NCBI GenBank assembly: GCA_902806565.1
Contig: CADCXA010000006.1
Span: 744,001 to 808,000, forward strand
Direction of reading: 5' to 3'
DNA length: 64,000 nucleotides
From: Hypoxylon rubiginosum
Lineage: Eukaryota; Ascomycota; Sordariomycetes; Xylariales; Hypoxylaceae
The notes below the pieces were generated by a model, which saw nothing but the letters and a program-made list of their open reading frames with translations, searched no databases and was not told the origin of the DNA. How positions within the stretch are numbered: the first letter of the stretch is position 1; the number at the start of each line of letters is the position of its first letter. The translations under genes were made by a program, and so were the position numbers. Positions 45,301 through 56,343 of this stretch are shown piece after piece.

Positions 45301-48300
45301 GTTTCGGTCCAATCTATGATAGAAAGGAAGGGATGTGCGTTGCCTAATCGACTCTCCGTTTCGTTCAACTCTGCTTTGCTATCCTTTGAGCTGAGGGGCT
45401 CGAAGAGAAGTAGGGTTCCCCCAGTTTTAAGGAGTTTTCTAATTTGCTGCAGGGCGTATTCAAGATTTATCCCGGATTGGATGGTCGAACAACAAACGAC
45501 AACGTCGAACTCTTGTGCTGTGAACCCTTGCGTTCCGATGTCCTTCTCGATATCCAGACTCTTGAACTCTAAGGAAGGTGGGTTGTCTGAGAAGCGTTCT
45601 GACTGAATTTTCGTAAACATCGAAGGCGTTTCCGTACATGTATACTGGCCGAATAGTGCTGTATCATCACTGCTATCGGAAGACGTGAGTACTGTTACGA
45701 TGAGTCGGGTACTAGTGCCCGTACCGGCTTTTAGCTCCAGTATCTTGAGTCCAGGGAACTTGTGCCCAATCATGTCGAGATAGGCGGCGACCATATAGGA
45801 ACCAATGAGATCTTGATCCTCGGTCAAGTTTGACGATGTCCTTATTGCCATGGCCCTCTCGGTCACTGATCGTTGAATTTCAGCCTCAGACAGGAATTGA
45901 ATGTCAGGCTTCCATTCTAGGCGATAGCACAACTTCTTGATAGTCGATGCGCAAGCAGAAGCCCCTGTCTCTCCGGTAGCTGTCAATCTATATCCGTCCG
46001 CGGTCATAATCGGCGTCTGGCTGTTGTCCACGGCAATGAGCGAGCAGTCCGCATCGCGGTAACCCCTGAAGGTCAATCGACTGAAAGCATCAAATGATGT
46101 GACGCTTGAGCTTTTAGAGGTTGTATTTGCGATCCATAAGTGCCGAAGCCTTGTCGGAACAAAGAGAGCAATGTTCGCCCAGCTTCCCCGACTAACAGAA
46201 GCTATTCCAAGCTGAAGCATTCCTTCGAGATCTGTGGGATGAAGTACGAATGGCTGCTGTAGAGCCGCACATTGATCGTAGCCTTTCTCGAATCCGATTT
46301 TCGCAGTCGCCATGCCGTCGTCGTTATACTTCAATGACTGAATTTTCTGCAGTTGGGGACCAAAGTGGTATCCATAATCAGCAAGATTATGGTACAATTG
46401 CTTCCCTTCGATGGCATCGCCACATCGACGAGATCCGGCTTTAAACGTCTCTAAAACCTCAACTTGGTTATTCAACTGTAGATTGTCGCTGTCGACCGCA
46501 ATCGTGCCATCACACACCCGTGACCAGTTGTTTTCAGACCAGCTGTAGAGTGCGAACTCGCATTCGACTGGTACGGAACCAATATACCGTTTTGGAAATA
46601 GATGGAATTGCGTCTCAGTCCCGGCCGTATCGATCGATATGAGCAGTGCTTTTAGGAACCTCACGTTCTTCAGCAGCCAGCCCCGTACGTGTAATGAAGA
46701 GCCGATCAGCTGACGGAGGCCCTCAATAGCCAAGATAATCATCCCACCTGCAGGGAAAAGGACGGTATTATCGAGCTAGCGAGTTATTAGCCAACTACTA
46801 CATAACCCTTTGGATGATCACGTACCTTGTGGTCATGTATCCACGTTAGTTCTTTCACTCGGAGGGTGTTCCTCCACTTGGGTTCAGCTTGGTTCCAATC
46901 TAATGACCGAGTACCTAGCAACTCATGTCGAGGGTGCTCGCGAAAACGATAATTTCGACTAGTCCGGCTCTCCTGCCAGAAAGTCTGGGCATGGTTGAAG
47001 GGGTACTCGGGGAGATCCACCAACGGGGAACACGACTGGGGCGTCAACATATTGACTCGACTGATATCCACAAGATACCCTCGACAGTACAGTCGACCCA
47101 TGGATCCGAGGCAAGTCTTCATTGCTGAAACATCCCGTGATAAGACGCAATCGTAAAAGATGGCCTCTTTCTCGGTTAAAGACTGCGCAACGTCCTTGAC
47201 TGGTCTTTGCAATGCGGCATGCGGGCCCAATTCGAGGGTGACTGTCGTACCTCCCGCTGGATTCAGCGAAGAAGCATGGTGAAGAGCATGTGTAAGAGCT
47301 TCAGAGAATCTGACTTTCGAAACCAGGTTGTCAACCCAGTATTTCCCCTGACAAAGCTGCTCAGAGTCAATCTCCTTGCCAGTGACAGAAGAAAACATCA
47401 TAATGTTCGACGGAGTAGACTCTTTGGGCCGCTCGAGCTCTCCTAGTTCCTCCAAATATTCTTCTGCAATTCTCTTCATGTGATGCGAGTGATATGCGAC
47501 ATCCACAGCGAGCTTACGCGCGAAAACTCCCTCGGCATCCATAATTGTATTCAACGCGTCAATACACCAACCATCTCCGGTGATTGTGACGTTCTTTGGG
47601 CTGTTGACACAGCCGACCGAGATCCTCCCTCTTTTTCCCTCTTTCATTACTCGATCCACATAAGGACCGACGGCTTCTTCGGAGAGCGCAATAGAGCTCA
47701 TTGCACCATCGAAAGTCTTGTCGCTTGCCAAATTAGAGGCTAGAATTCCGCGAGCATAGGCAACCTTCATGGAGGATTCCAGTGAGAGAGCACCGGCGCA
47801 ATACGCTGCAGCGATTTCGCCAGAGGAATGACCGACCACAATAGAAGGGCGAACGCCCCAAGCAGCCAGGAGGTCGACAAGTGCTAATTGAATAGCCGTA
47901 CACAATGGCTGAGAGAGTGCGGGAGTATTGGCTGACGAGGTTTCTTTGCTTCTTTCTAGCTCCTCTACCATACATCAATTAGTGGTGCCATCGGTAGCTT
48001 TAGATTGTTGAAGAAAAAGAACCTACCTAGCAAAGACCATTTACACCCAAGGTCGTGAAGAGCCGCCTCGGACCTCTTAAGGCTTGAGTGGAAAACGGGG
48101 TAGTAGTTGAGCTCCCTGCCCATGGCATGCCAGACCGCTCCTTGTCCAGTGAATACGAATAGCAGTGTTGGCTTGGTCGAGGCTCGTACGGCTTTCGACA
48201 TTTCTGAGCTGACATTGTTTCGAAGACCTTCCAGGCTGTCGGCTATCATGAAGGACTTCCAAGGGAGAACGGTCCGCCTATTTGCAAGTGTGTAAGCCAA

Positions 48301-49944
48301 GCTATGTAGCACGCTTCCCGCCTCGCTTGAATGGATGATTTCACTCTCATCCAGATAAGTTTGAAAGTCCCCTCTAAGTCGCGCGACGCCAGACTCATCA
48401 AAAGCCGACCAGACCAGCAATTTCGATACGTATCCTTCCACTGAGTTTCCATTCGTCGCTCCTGGTGCAGTCCTACGAGATCCATTAGGGGTAGGGGAAT
48501 GGGGGGTGGGATTCGTGTGGTGATGACCCTGAATGCCCCTTTCGGTCAAATAATGAAAAGCATCCTTCACAGTATGTTAGAACTTGTTAGGTAATAAGAA
48601 GACTGGGACACCTACATCTATTACGACATGAGCGTTCGTTCCTCCATAACCAAAGCCGTTCAAACTGATTCTGCGTATCCCAGCCTTGGGCCACGGAGTC
48701 AGCTCGAGAGGAAACTAGTCCAAATGTCAGCGATAATTGCTCATAAGGCAAGTTAGATTAACAAATTGTACCTTCAAATTCCACTTGTCGGCCAGGATTG
48801 ACGGGTTCAGGTTCTCAAAATGGATATTTGGAGGTATCATCCCATGTTCGAGCGTAAGAACTGCCTTTATAATGGCAGCGATTCCACTCGCAGATTCCAG
48901 ATGGCCAATATTTGGTTTCAAGGCGCCCACGTAGAGTGGACTTTTCCCGCCACGTCTGAATGCATCATTGATAGCGCCCGTCTCTAAGACATCGCCGACT
49001 TGAGTTCCGGTCCCGTGAGATTCGAAGTGTGCGGTGATATCCATGTCCAATCCGGCAGACTTGTACGCATTTATGATATTCTCAGCTTGAGCTCGTTGGG
49101 ATGGAACAGTGAGGCCGGGCGTTCTTCCGTCTTGATTTGTCGCAGTCGCACGGACTATGGCTCGTATACAATCTCCGTCTCTCACCGCATCGCTAAGACG
49201 TTTGATAACCATCATACACACGCCCTCACCCTTGCCGTAGCCATTTCCGCGCGCATCGAAGGTGTAGCATACGCCGTCGGGATTAAGAAACCCCATGGTA
49301 GACAAGTGAACCAATAGATCTGGCGCGAAGATCACATTGATACCGCCGACTAGCCCCACGTCAGACTCTCCGCTTGCTAGACTCTGGCAAGCCATGTGGA
49401 AGGCCACCAGGCTGCTCGAGCAAGCTGTGTCAAGAGAAACACTGGGGCCCCGCAAGTCGAAAAACCAGCTGATGCGATTCGCCATCAGGGAAGTGCCAAT
49501 CCCAGTCCCTATATACTTGGCTGCTTGGTCCGGATCACGCAGCAACAAGGTCTCGTAGTCGCGTGAAGACTGCCCTATAAAGACGCCCGTCTTCGAGCCG
49601 GCAGCGGAGCCCATCGGGATTCCGGCATTTTCCAGAGCTCGGTAGCTCGTTTCGAGGAGAAGACGTTGCTGCGGATCCATGGATAGTGCTTCGGTCGGTT
49701 GGATTGAGAAGAAAGGGGCATCAAAGGCGGCGAGGTCTCCAGAGAGGAAATGACCGTGGCGCACAGGTATAGTATCAAGCCTTTCAGGGTCCGGGTGGTA
49801 CAAGGAATCGATGTTGAATCTATCCTTGGGTATTTCTGTACGCGCAGATCTGCCTTCGCTCAGCAGTCGCCAGAACGCTCCAGCTGAAGTCGCATCCTGC
49901 GGCAGCTTGGCAGAGAACCCAATGATAGCAACGGGGTCGTCCAT
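42328..49944 (-). CDS. Highly reducing type I polyketide synthase, KS-AT-DH-MT-ER-KR-ACP
   Basis: Seven exons, 48772-49944, 48616-48714, 48027-48564, 46826-47964, 43593-46775, 43219-43542 and 42328-43167 (introns 50-62 nt), give 2431 aa. KS: Cys175, His310, His348 intact. AT (about 520-870): GHSSG with Ser650. DH (about 930-1190): His982 present, but the HxxxGxxxxP glycine is Asn986 and the usual HPxxLD aspartate is Glu1167. MT (about 1270-1480): motif I reads ELKAGTG, with Lys for the first glycine. ER about 1715-2030. KR: GGLGGLG (about 2066), Tyr2207, but YxxxN has Gly2211. ACP: Ser2389 in GIDSL. There is no thioesterase or NRPS module. It makes an unknown reduced polyketide, perhaps less processed than the domains suggest. 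The acyltransferase at 53316 may release it. Confidence 0.93.
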
Positions 49945-51232
49945 TATGCAAGTGTTATATTGCTTTTGGCCACCAATAGTTCTGTTCTCGGGGTGTTTTC
50001 ATGTAACTAATAAGTGTGTAAAGTTCATGTTCGAAAGAATGCTGCCAAAAGACATGGGAATACCTAGGTTAAGTAAGATATAGATGGTCTAGACTTGTTG
50101 CATGCTATCATCGGAATGAATATGAATATCCTGTGATCTGTTCAAACTGCCTATCTTGCCAAAATTTTCCATTGTCCCCAATTGAATAATCCTGCTTGTT
50201 ACTACGATACTTCTTACCTGTAGAAGATAGGGGTTGCAACACGTATACAATCGATGATCAATACCATAGTCTGGTAAGTATAAAATTACTGTCGTAGCAT
50301 AAGGACAAGGTACCTTAGTATTCGACGTAGTTAAGTCTCAAGAGTTTGAATGAAGATAAGAAATCAAAGAGGAAATAGGACTTAGCTACCATTGAGAATC
50401 TGGCCCTTGTAGGCTTCATCGACGCACTACCACGGCAGAGAGAAACTGCGGTGTGCTTAACATGCTGCCTTTTCTTTTTTTTTACGTGGCATTGTCTCTG
50501 CAACGTATTATTCTAAGAGCAATATACGCACATATGAGACATTGTGGCGCTACCATGGGGGAAGTTGAAATAGGAATCATGAATATGTCTCCTTTTACTA
50601 AGATTTCAACCAACTAAATGCTTAATGCTTAATCTAAGAGCATTCCTCATGAAGTTCCGCTATGATTACTATGACTGTTGTGTAACTCTCGCTACCATGT
50701 TTTGTAAGCGCCCATTGCCAGTAGGATGCTCTGCTACTCTGCTGGCACTGCAAGTCGGGAGTCCTTCGGTGTGGCGGTGTATGCATGAAAGATGTCACAT
50801 ATGCATAACGCTAGATAAGAAATAGGTTGGTATATGAGTGTGTAACGTGACAGGTCAGTGAGACACTGCATCGTGACACTGCATCGTGTAACTCTGTTTC
50901 TGAATTGCCGCAACTTTAGATTCAAGCTTCCATGTTAAAGAACGAGAACAGAAATAGTTGACGGGGGAAAGATATGGGAGTGTGTTGACGTTTACGTGCA
51001 AGTATGTTTCGCTTTCATTCACTGCATCAAGACCATTGCTCTCACCACTTCCTCCGCAATACTTGAATTGCAGTAGTCTCATTCTCACAGCTACTGAAAT
51101 GAGTATGACGCTTCAATACAGGGGGCACAGATATAGCTAAGATGAGAAAAAAACGGAAACTTCAGGCTATCATACCGCGAATATGGCATTGCTATGCTAC
51201 AAGTTATTCTAAAATCTACCTACAGCATACAT
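49945..51232. other. Intergenic upstream of PKS
   Basis: AT-rich promoter region of the PKS and 3' flank of the next gene. No coding sequence or RNA gene recognised. Confidence 0.5.
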
Positions 51233-52488
51233 TCAGGCGGCAAGGCCGTATGTTAAATCTAAATTCCTATCTGACAGTCGTGAGTTGGACTCAACTCGGA
51301 CGGTGATTTCGGTCGTGCATCGGATCTTATCTTCTTCTGCAAACTCCATCAATTCGCGTTCGTCTGTCTGCCCCGAACCAGCAGCCGTCAGTTCAATCTC
51401 ATCCTGATCAGGGTAATTTGGACGAGAAGGATATTTTGGCTTTGATGCATAGCTTGAACTGGACTGAGATCGCCCTCCCCAGGATTTGGGAAGTAGTGGT
51501 GCTAGAGTTGGTATACAAGCACATATTATACCCCCGTTGTTCTCGACATTGGACCAAATTAGAGCTTGAGCCATGTCCCAGCTAAGGTCCTCGTAAGACA
51601 GAAGGGACAGCTTGACCAATCGGATAACAGAAAATACGATTTCGCTATGTTCAAAACCAGTCAGCAACGTGACACAAACTCGAGGTTGTCCGACGGGAGA
51701 GCTTGCCTTGTTCCAAGAATCAGAATTCCACTAACTAGAATCTTCTTGCGGATAGGGAGCTTTAAACCCCAAATAGGGTGAAGAGGAGTAATAAGAAGCA
51801 CTACATCCATGATGACATTGACTGCATTGGTGCCGGCGAACATTGCTTGAAATTTAAAGCATTTTTTCCCCTCCTGCGTAACTCCCCACGCAGAGCTCAT
51901 AGGTGAGCACTGGAATAAGTAAACAAATTCGGTTATTATGGCCCAAAGTAGCACGAGAACCATCTGCACATAGCATATTCTTGCGAAGGTTTTGCGGATG
52001 CTGAACATGCGTATGTAGAAACATAGGATGGAGAGCTTGACGAGAGTGATTAGGGGTGGATAGCTGAGTCCTTCGCTATATAGGATCTGGCTTGCCGTCA
52101 GTTAGTCTTCATAATAGTGACCCCTTTTGGGCGTACCTTATAGAATGCAGGTAGAACCTCAGGCATGTACGCTTGCACCCAATTGAAGTGCCTTGCCACG
52201 CCAAGGTTGGTAAGCCAGACGAGCTCACTAATAGTAAAAGGCACCGTATAAACCTCAAAGCCATATACGAGTTAGTACGTTAGGTAAGTAATTTCAACAA
52301 GTTCAACCGTTTTGTTAACTTACTCCCGCAGCCAGTATCAACCAATCATCCCACGAATAGCCGAGACCCCCCTTTCGTCTCGCCCAAAATCGCAGAGCAA
52401 TTGTAGCGTGCGCCGCCACCCGGAGCGTGACTTCAGCAGCTATGCATTCAGCTACAAGACTGTCACTACTGATCGGAGTGGTCGACAT
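51233..52488 (-). CDS. Pth11-like integral membrane protein (fungal rhodopsin domain)
   Basis: Exons 52324-52488, 52137-52253, 51707-52086 and 51233-51644 give 357 aa. Introns are 70, 50 and 62 nt; the last uses a GC..AG pair (AAG|GCAAGC..CATAG) with a CTGAC branch, which restores the family reading ILGTSEIVFSVIRLVKL. It has about seven hydrophobic helices and hallmarks of the fungal rhodopsin-domain family: RFWARRKGGLGYSWDDWL, CFYIRMF and CSPMSSAWG. The C-terminal tail is polar and Ser-rich. Members are plasma-membrane GPCR-like proteins of unknown ligands, related to Pth11 of rice-blast fungus but without a CFEM domain here. It sits between the PKS and the acyltransferase genes. Confidence 0.85.
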
Positions 52489-53315
52489 GGCGGTATTTGG
52501 ATTCCGGCGATTGTTAAAGTATAGGTTAGGTACGTAAAGTGTTTACCAGGAAGAGTAGACAGAGAAAGAGAAACTAGGTAATTAGACTAAAGAGACGAAG
52601 TTGCACAACCTCTCTTGATAGGGGGGTCGCAAGAGTCGCAGCCGGTCTTAAGCTTGAATAAACTAGGGTGGCAAATAGATCAAACTGTATCTAATGATCT
52701 GATATGCTTCAATCCTACGATGTGACGCAGAGAATCCTTCCTGTACTACGTGGTGGCTTAAGACTGAATGATACCTACTACAATAGGCTGAAGCTCTGAT
52801 GAAGCCAATCAATTCATTGCCCTCCTACTGCTGATAGGCAAAGTCTTTGTTGCACAACAGCAATGTATGAGATGGGAGGGTTGCAGTTGGATCGGACCGT
52901 TGCGTCGAGTCGGCATATTACTGATAAACTCACCAACGTCGTTTCGAGCCGAATCACAGGACCCGTGCAGGCACGCCCAAACTTCTCTTCTTAATGCAAT
53001 ATTTCGCTATTCCGGAGCAGCGTCCTCTCTCTTAAAATACCTACCCGAACATGCTCGCTCCCTAAACGAGTTCTTGTTGAGACATACAGCGCTTCAAGAT
53101 TACCTCCCTTCGTTCAGGGGCAACTACTCACAAGCTCTCGCTTCCCTCTCCCCTTAGATACTCTTATCAACATTTTCTCCAATACACCAACTGACGACAC
53201 TTATCACTCATAGTCTACGTTCTATTTCAACATCGCCAACATATACTAGGTACTTTTTTATCGCTTTGGTTTAAAACACTCTATCAGTTCATCTATTTAT
53301 TTTCTATCTGTGAAG
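52489..53315. other. Divergent promoter region
   Basis: Upstream of both the Pth11-like gene (minus) and the acyltransferase gene (plus). The short frame at 52867-53157 has no family resemblance. Confidence 0.45.
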
Positions 53316-54668
53316 ATGCCTTGGGAAAAAGTCGGTCTCAGACGATATGAAAGGCCGCTTGACAACTCGGAGAACCTTCTCAAGCGAGTGGCAGATTTGT
53401 TTACCGGGTACAATAGAGAGCATTGGGCCCTGAACGTAGTGGCACGACTCCGATTTGGAGAACTCAAAGATGATCAGTTGATCAATGCCCTCCGTACCGC
53501 CTGGATTCAAACTCGGTATCGTCACCCGTTCATTGCAGCAACCCTCGACGGAGACAATCATGTATACGTCGTTCCAGACCAGCGAGAGGTAGACGCGTGG
53601 GTATCCGAATCCTTCGTCGTCCACGAGGATGAAACCGTACAGGACTTCATGAGGACGGCTAAGTTGGCCGAGTACTCGTCGTTTCACTTCTTTCCTTCGA
53701 GCTTCCAAATCTTGATGCGTACGCACCACTGGCAAATCGACGGGATGGGTGCCATCCACCTGCTCGACCGGTTCCTCGACATCTTCTCCGCGGCCGAGCC
53801 CCTTCCGACCTTCGGTGACGAATGGAGACGTCTGCCTCCGGCCCATGCCGAAGCTGCGCCGCTGCCAACTGAACTATCAGAGGGGAGCCAGGATGCGGCG
53901 CGAAGAATGGCCGAGGCGAGTCCATTCAGTGGAAGACCATCTATCGGTCTCGAGATGACCCCGCGCGAGCCAGGTGGGACTCGGTTCTCGACGTTGATCT
54001 TTGACTCCTCTACACTTGAAGCTATCGTCAAGTCATGCAGGGAAGCCGGATTTAGCGTCGCGTCTGCCATACATGCCGCCATGATCGTTGCCACTCAGGA
54101 GATGACCGCGGAATCCAATCCGGCTACAAATTTCGTCTCGGTAGCTTTTTACGACCACCGTGCTTACCTACAGAGTCCTTACAACGACACGCAAGCTTGG
54201 CCTATGGGCTGCTGGATGGTCGGCTTGCCGTTCTCGTTTCCCCACGCCGACTTCGTCACCCACGCTAAGGCTCTGCAGAAGATTTACAAACTGCCCTTGG
54301 ACCTGGATCGATGCGATGTGCTCAAGTATTACGACATTTACGTCGGGAAACTAATGGAAGCCTTGGGCCAACCCCCTCCGTTAGACGCGCTCCCGCCTAC
54401 CCAGCCTCAGCTCAGCAGCCTCGGCGTGATCGACGGCAAGGTGCAGCACTCATACTCGGGAAACCAGCCTGTGTCGGTAGATCACGTCGAGCCTTATCTG
54501 GATCAAATGACTACTTCGACTTTAGTCTTTCAGTGGTCGTGGCGGAGAAGGTCGTTCATCAATGTCTGTTTCAATGAGAATTACTATGAAAGCGCATATG
54601 TGGAGAAGTACTTGGCTAGAGTCAAAGTACACTTGCTAACAGGATTGGGCCTGGGCGGCTCTGTTTGA
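53316..54668 (+). CDS. Tri3-like O-acyltransferase (condensation/BAHD-type fold)
   Basis: A single exon of 450 aa starting MPWEKVGLRRYERPLDN. The catalytic motif HHxxxDG is present as HHWQIDG (about 131-137), in the setting expected for chloramphenicol-acetyltransferase-like enzymes. The overall sequence (ALRTAWIQTRYRHPFIAATLDG, then FVSVAFYDHRAYL, then SLGVIDGKV) is like the trichothecene 15-O-acetyltransferase Tri3 group. It should transfer an acyl group from CoA or from a carrier protein to an alcohol. Next to an HR-PKS with no thioesterase, it could release the chain or esterify the product; this is inference. No signal or membrane segment. Confidence 0.85.
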   Translation: MPWEKVGLRRYERPLDNSENLLKRVADLFTGYNREHWALNVVARLRFGELKDDQLINALRTAWIQTRYRHPFIAATLDGDNHVYVVPDQREVDAWVSESFVVHEDETVQDFMRTAKLAEYSSFHFFPSSFQILMRTHHWQIDGMGAIHLLDRFLDIFSAAEPLPTFGDEWRRLPPAHAEAAPLPTELSEGSQDAARRMAEASPFSGRPSIGLEMTPREPGGTRFSTLIFDSSTLEAIVKSCREAGFSVASAIHAAMIVATQEMTAESNPATNFVSVAFYDHRAYLQSPYNDTQAWPMGCWMVGLPFSFPHADFVTHAKALQKIYKLPLDLDRCDVLKYYDIYVGKLMEALGQPPPLDALPPTQPQLSSLGVIDGKVQHSYSGNQPVSVDHVEPYLDQMTTSTLVFQWSWRRRSFINVCFNENYYESAYVEKYLARVKVHLLTGLGLGGSV

Positions 54669-54918
54669 AAATCGGCAGAACAGGATCCAAAATTGTATAA
54701 AAGTTGTTTGAGGATAAAAGGGGTTGGTGTAACGCGCTGTCTTCTTTTCTTAGCACCGGATGGTGGTACACAGCAAGAGGATAAGATCCGGTAGCCATTA
54801 TAAATTACTCAATGAAAAATATCCGTGTGGAAATGTCAGTCTAACAAATGGACATAGAGATTCCCAACTCTTGAGATTAAAGATTGTAAGCATGGCAATA
54901 TGCCAATAAATTAGACGG

Positions 54919-56343
54919 TCATACAGGAGACGCATCGTGATCTCCTCTCGTCGCATCTTCCTGTCTCTTCTCCGGTAGAATGATTGTACGCTGGCTCCCA
55001 TTCAGCATCTCGTAATGACGGCTTGCGTTCGTTTCGCATTCTTTTCTTGTACTATTGCTGTTGTCTTGCGTGCCAGGTTTGTACCTGGTGTGGCTGCTGT
55101 TGTTGTATATTGCGCTGACGGCTCTGGTTTTATTCGGCGCCATCGTACGCAGAATGGGCTGGAGTGCCGGGAAACAACAACACCACATTCCAACGTGGGC
55201 TTCGAGGCCCGACCAGATAGTAAGGAACGGCATCATCCAAGTTCTGCAAGGATAAATAGTATTAGCTCCGAGTTAGGTATGTGCTCATGCAATACAAGAC
55301 TTCGTGCCCATGGATGCAACTCACAGGTCGATGGGTAAGTATATTGCCGCCAACAAGGCCACGCGTATGATGGCGGTGGCGATGGCGAAAACGCCAATGC
55401 TCAGGACTAGTACGATCTGAAGTGTCTTCTTAGACCATATCATCTTGGTGCATATGATCCAGATAGGCAGAATGAGCAGAATCATGTCGACGATAATTCC
55501 AATAACGCCATGTCCCATCATCATTCCGTTGTGGGCCTTTAGTCCGACACAGTGTAATCCCGGAGTATCTGGCGATTTGAAGTTGTCTCTATGTGATTGT
55601 ATCAGCTTTCGGCCTTGGTCCGCGAACAGCAATGTTCTACTCACCCGAACGGTATGCACTCGGTGAGCCTATACACGGTTGCGCCTATAGTCTGAGCGGC
55701 AATAATTGCTGCAACAGCCCACGATATCCGGTTGATGATCTCTATGTTCTCTCTTAGCATATAATAGGTACGTAACGGGCCGCGGTTCCTTACTGTCTTG
55801 GACGATTCGAGGGATGAAGGCGAGAATCGCGAACCTCACCAAGGCCATCACCCAGAAGTATAAGATTGATTGGATGCTCAACAACTAGAAGATCAGCATT
55901 TGGTTTGATGGTATTCGGGCACCGATACATACCTCGAAGAATCTATACAAGATATCTTCGGGAACATAGGAGATATGTGTTCCGCTACCCAATGACACAG
56001 CTATCGTATCGTCAGCACCGTAAGATATCATGCTATGATATACTAACCACTGATGTCCATAACGGTTAGCACCATTAATGCTAGCTACCCTCGTTAGTTA
56101 GCAGTCAAACGTCCTCCGAAGTGACATAGTCTTGTCTCGTCGCCTCGCACAAGTACGGGAGAGGAAGAAAGTAGAGCTTACGTAGGCAACAACCGTCAGT
56201 CCGTCGTCGAGCCCGAAAGACTTCGTAACGAACAACCGGACGAAGATACGAAGTCCGAACATTATTGTCGACATCCCAATCAGCCCTGAGCTGAGCCCGA
56301 CCTCGGTGGAGCCATGATACTCCGGGGTATCACGAAAGTCCAT
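54919..56343 (-). CDS. Second Pth11-like integral membrane protein (fungal rhodopsin domain)
   Basis: Seven exons, 56182-56343, 56048-56084, 55933-56000, 55794-55884, 55645-55741, 55325-55588 and 54919-55243, give 347 aa; introns are 47-97 nt. The acceptor before exon 5 has an alternative 6 nt upstream. It has seven hydrophobic helices: LIGMSTIMFGLRIFVRLFVTK, ILYFWVMALVRFAILAFIPRI, ISWAVAAIIAAQTIGATVY, GVIGIIVDMILLILPIWII and others. YLPIDLTWMMPFLTIWSGLEAHVGMWCCCFPALQP is the family signature. The tail is polar, with several Asn/Ser/Thr. It has the same family and orientation as the gene at 51233, on the other side of the acyltransferase. Ligand unknown. Confidence 0.82.
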
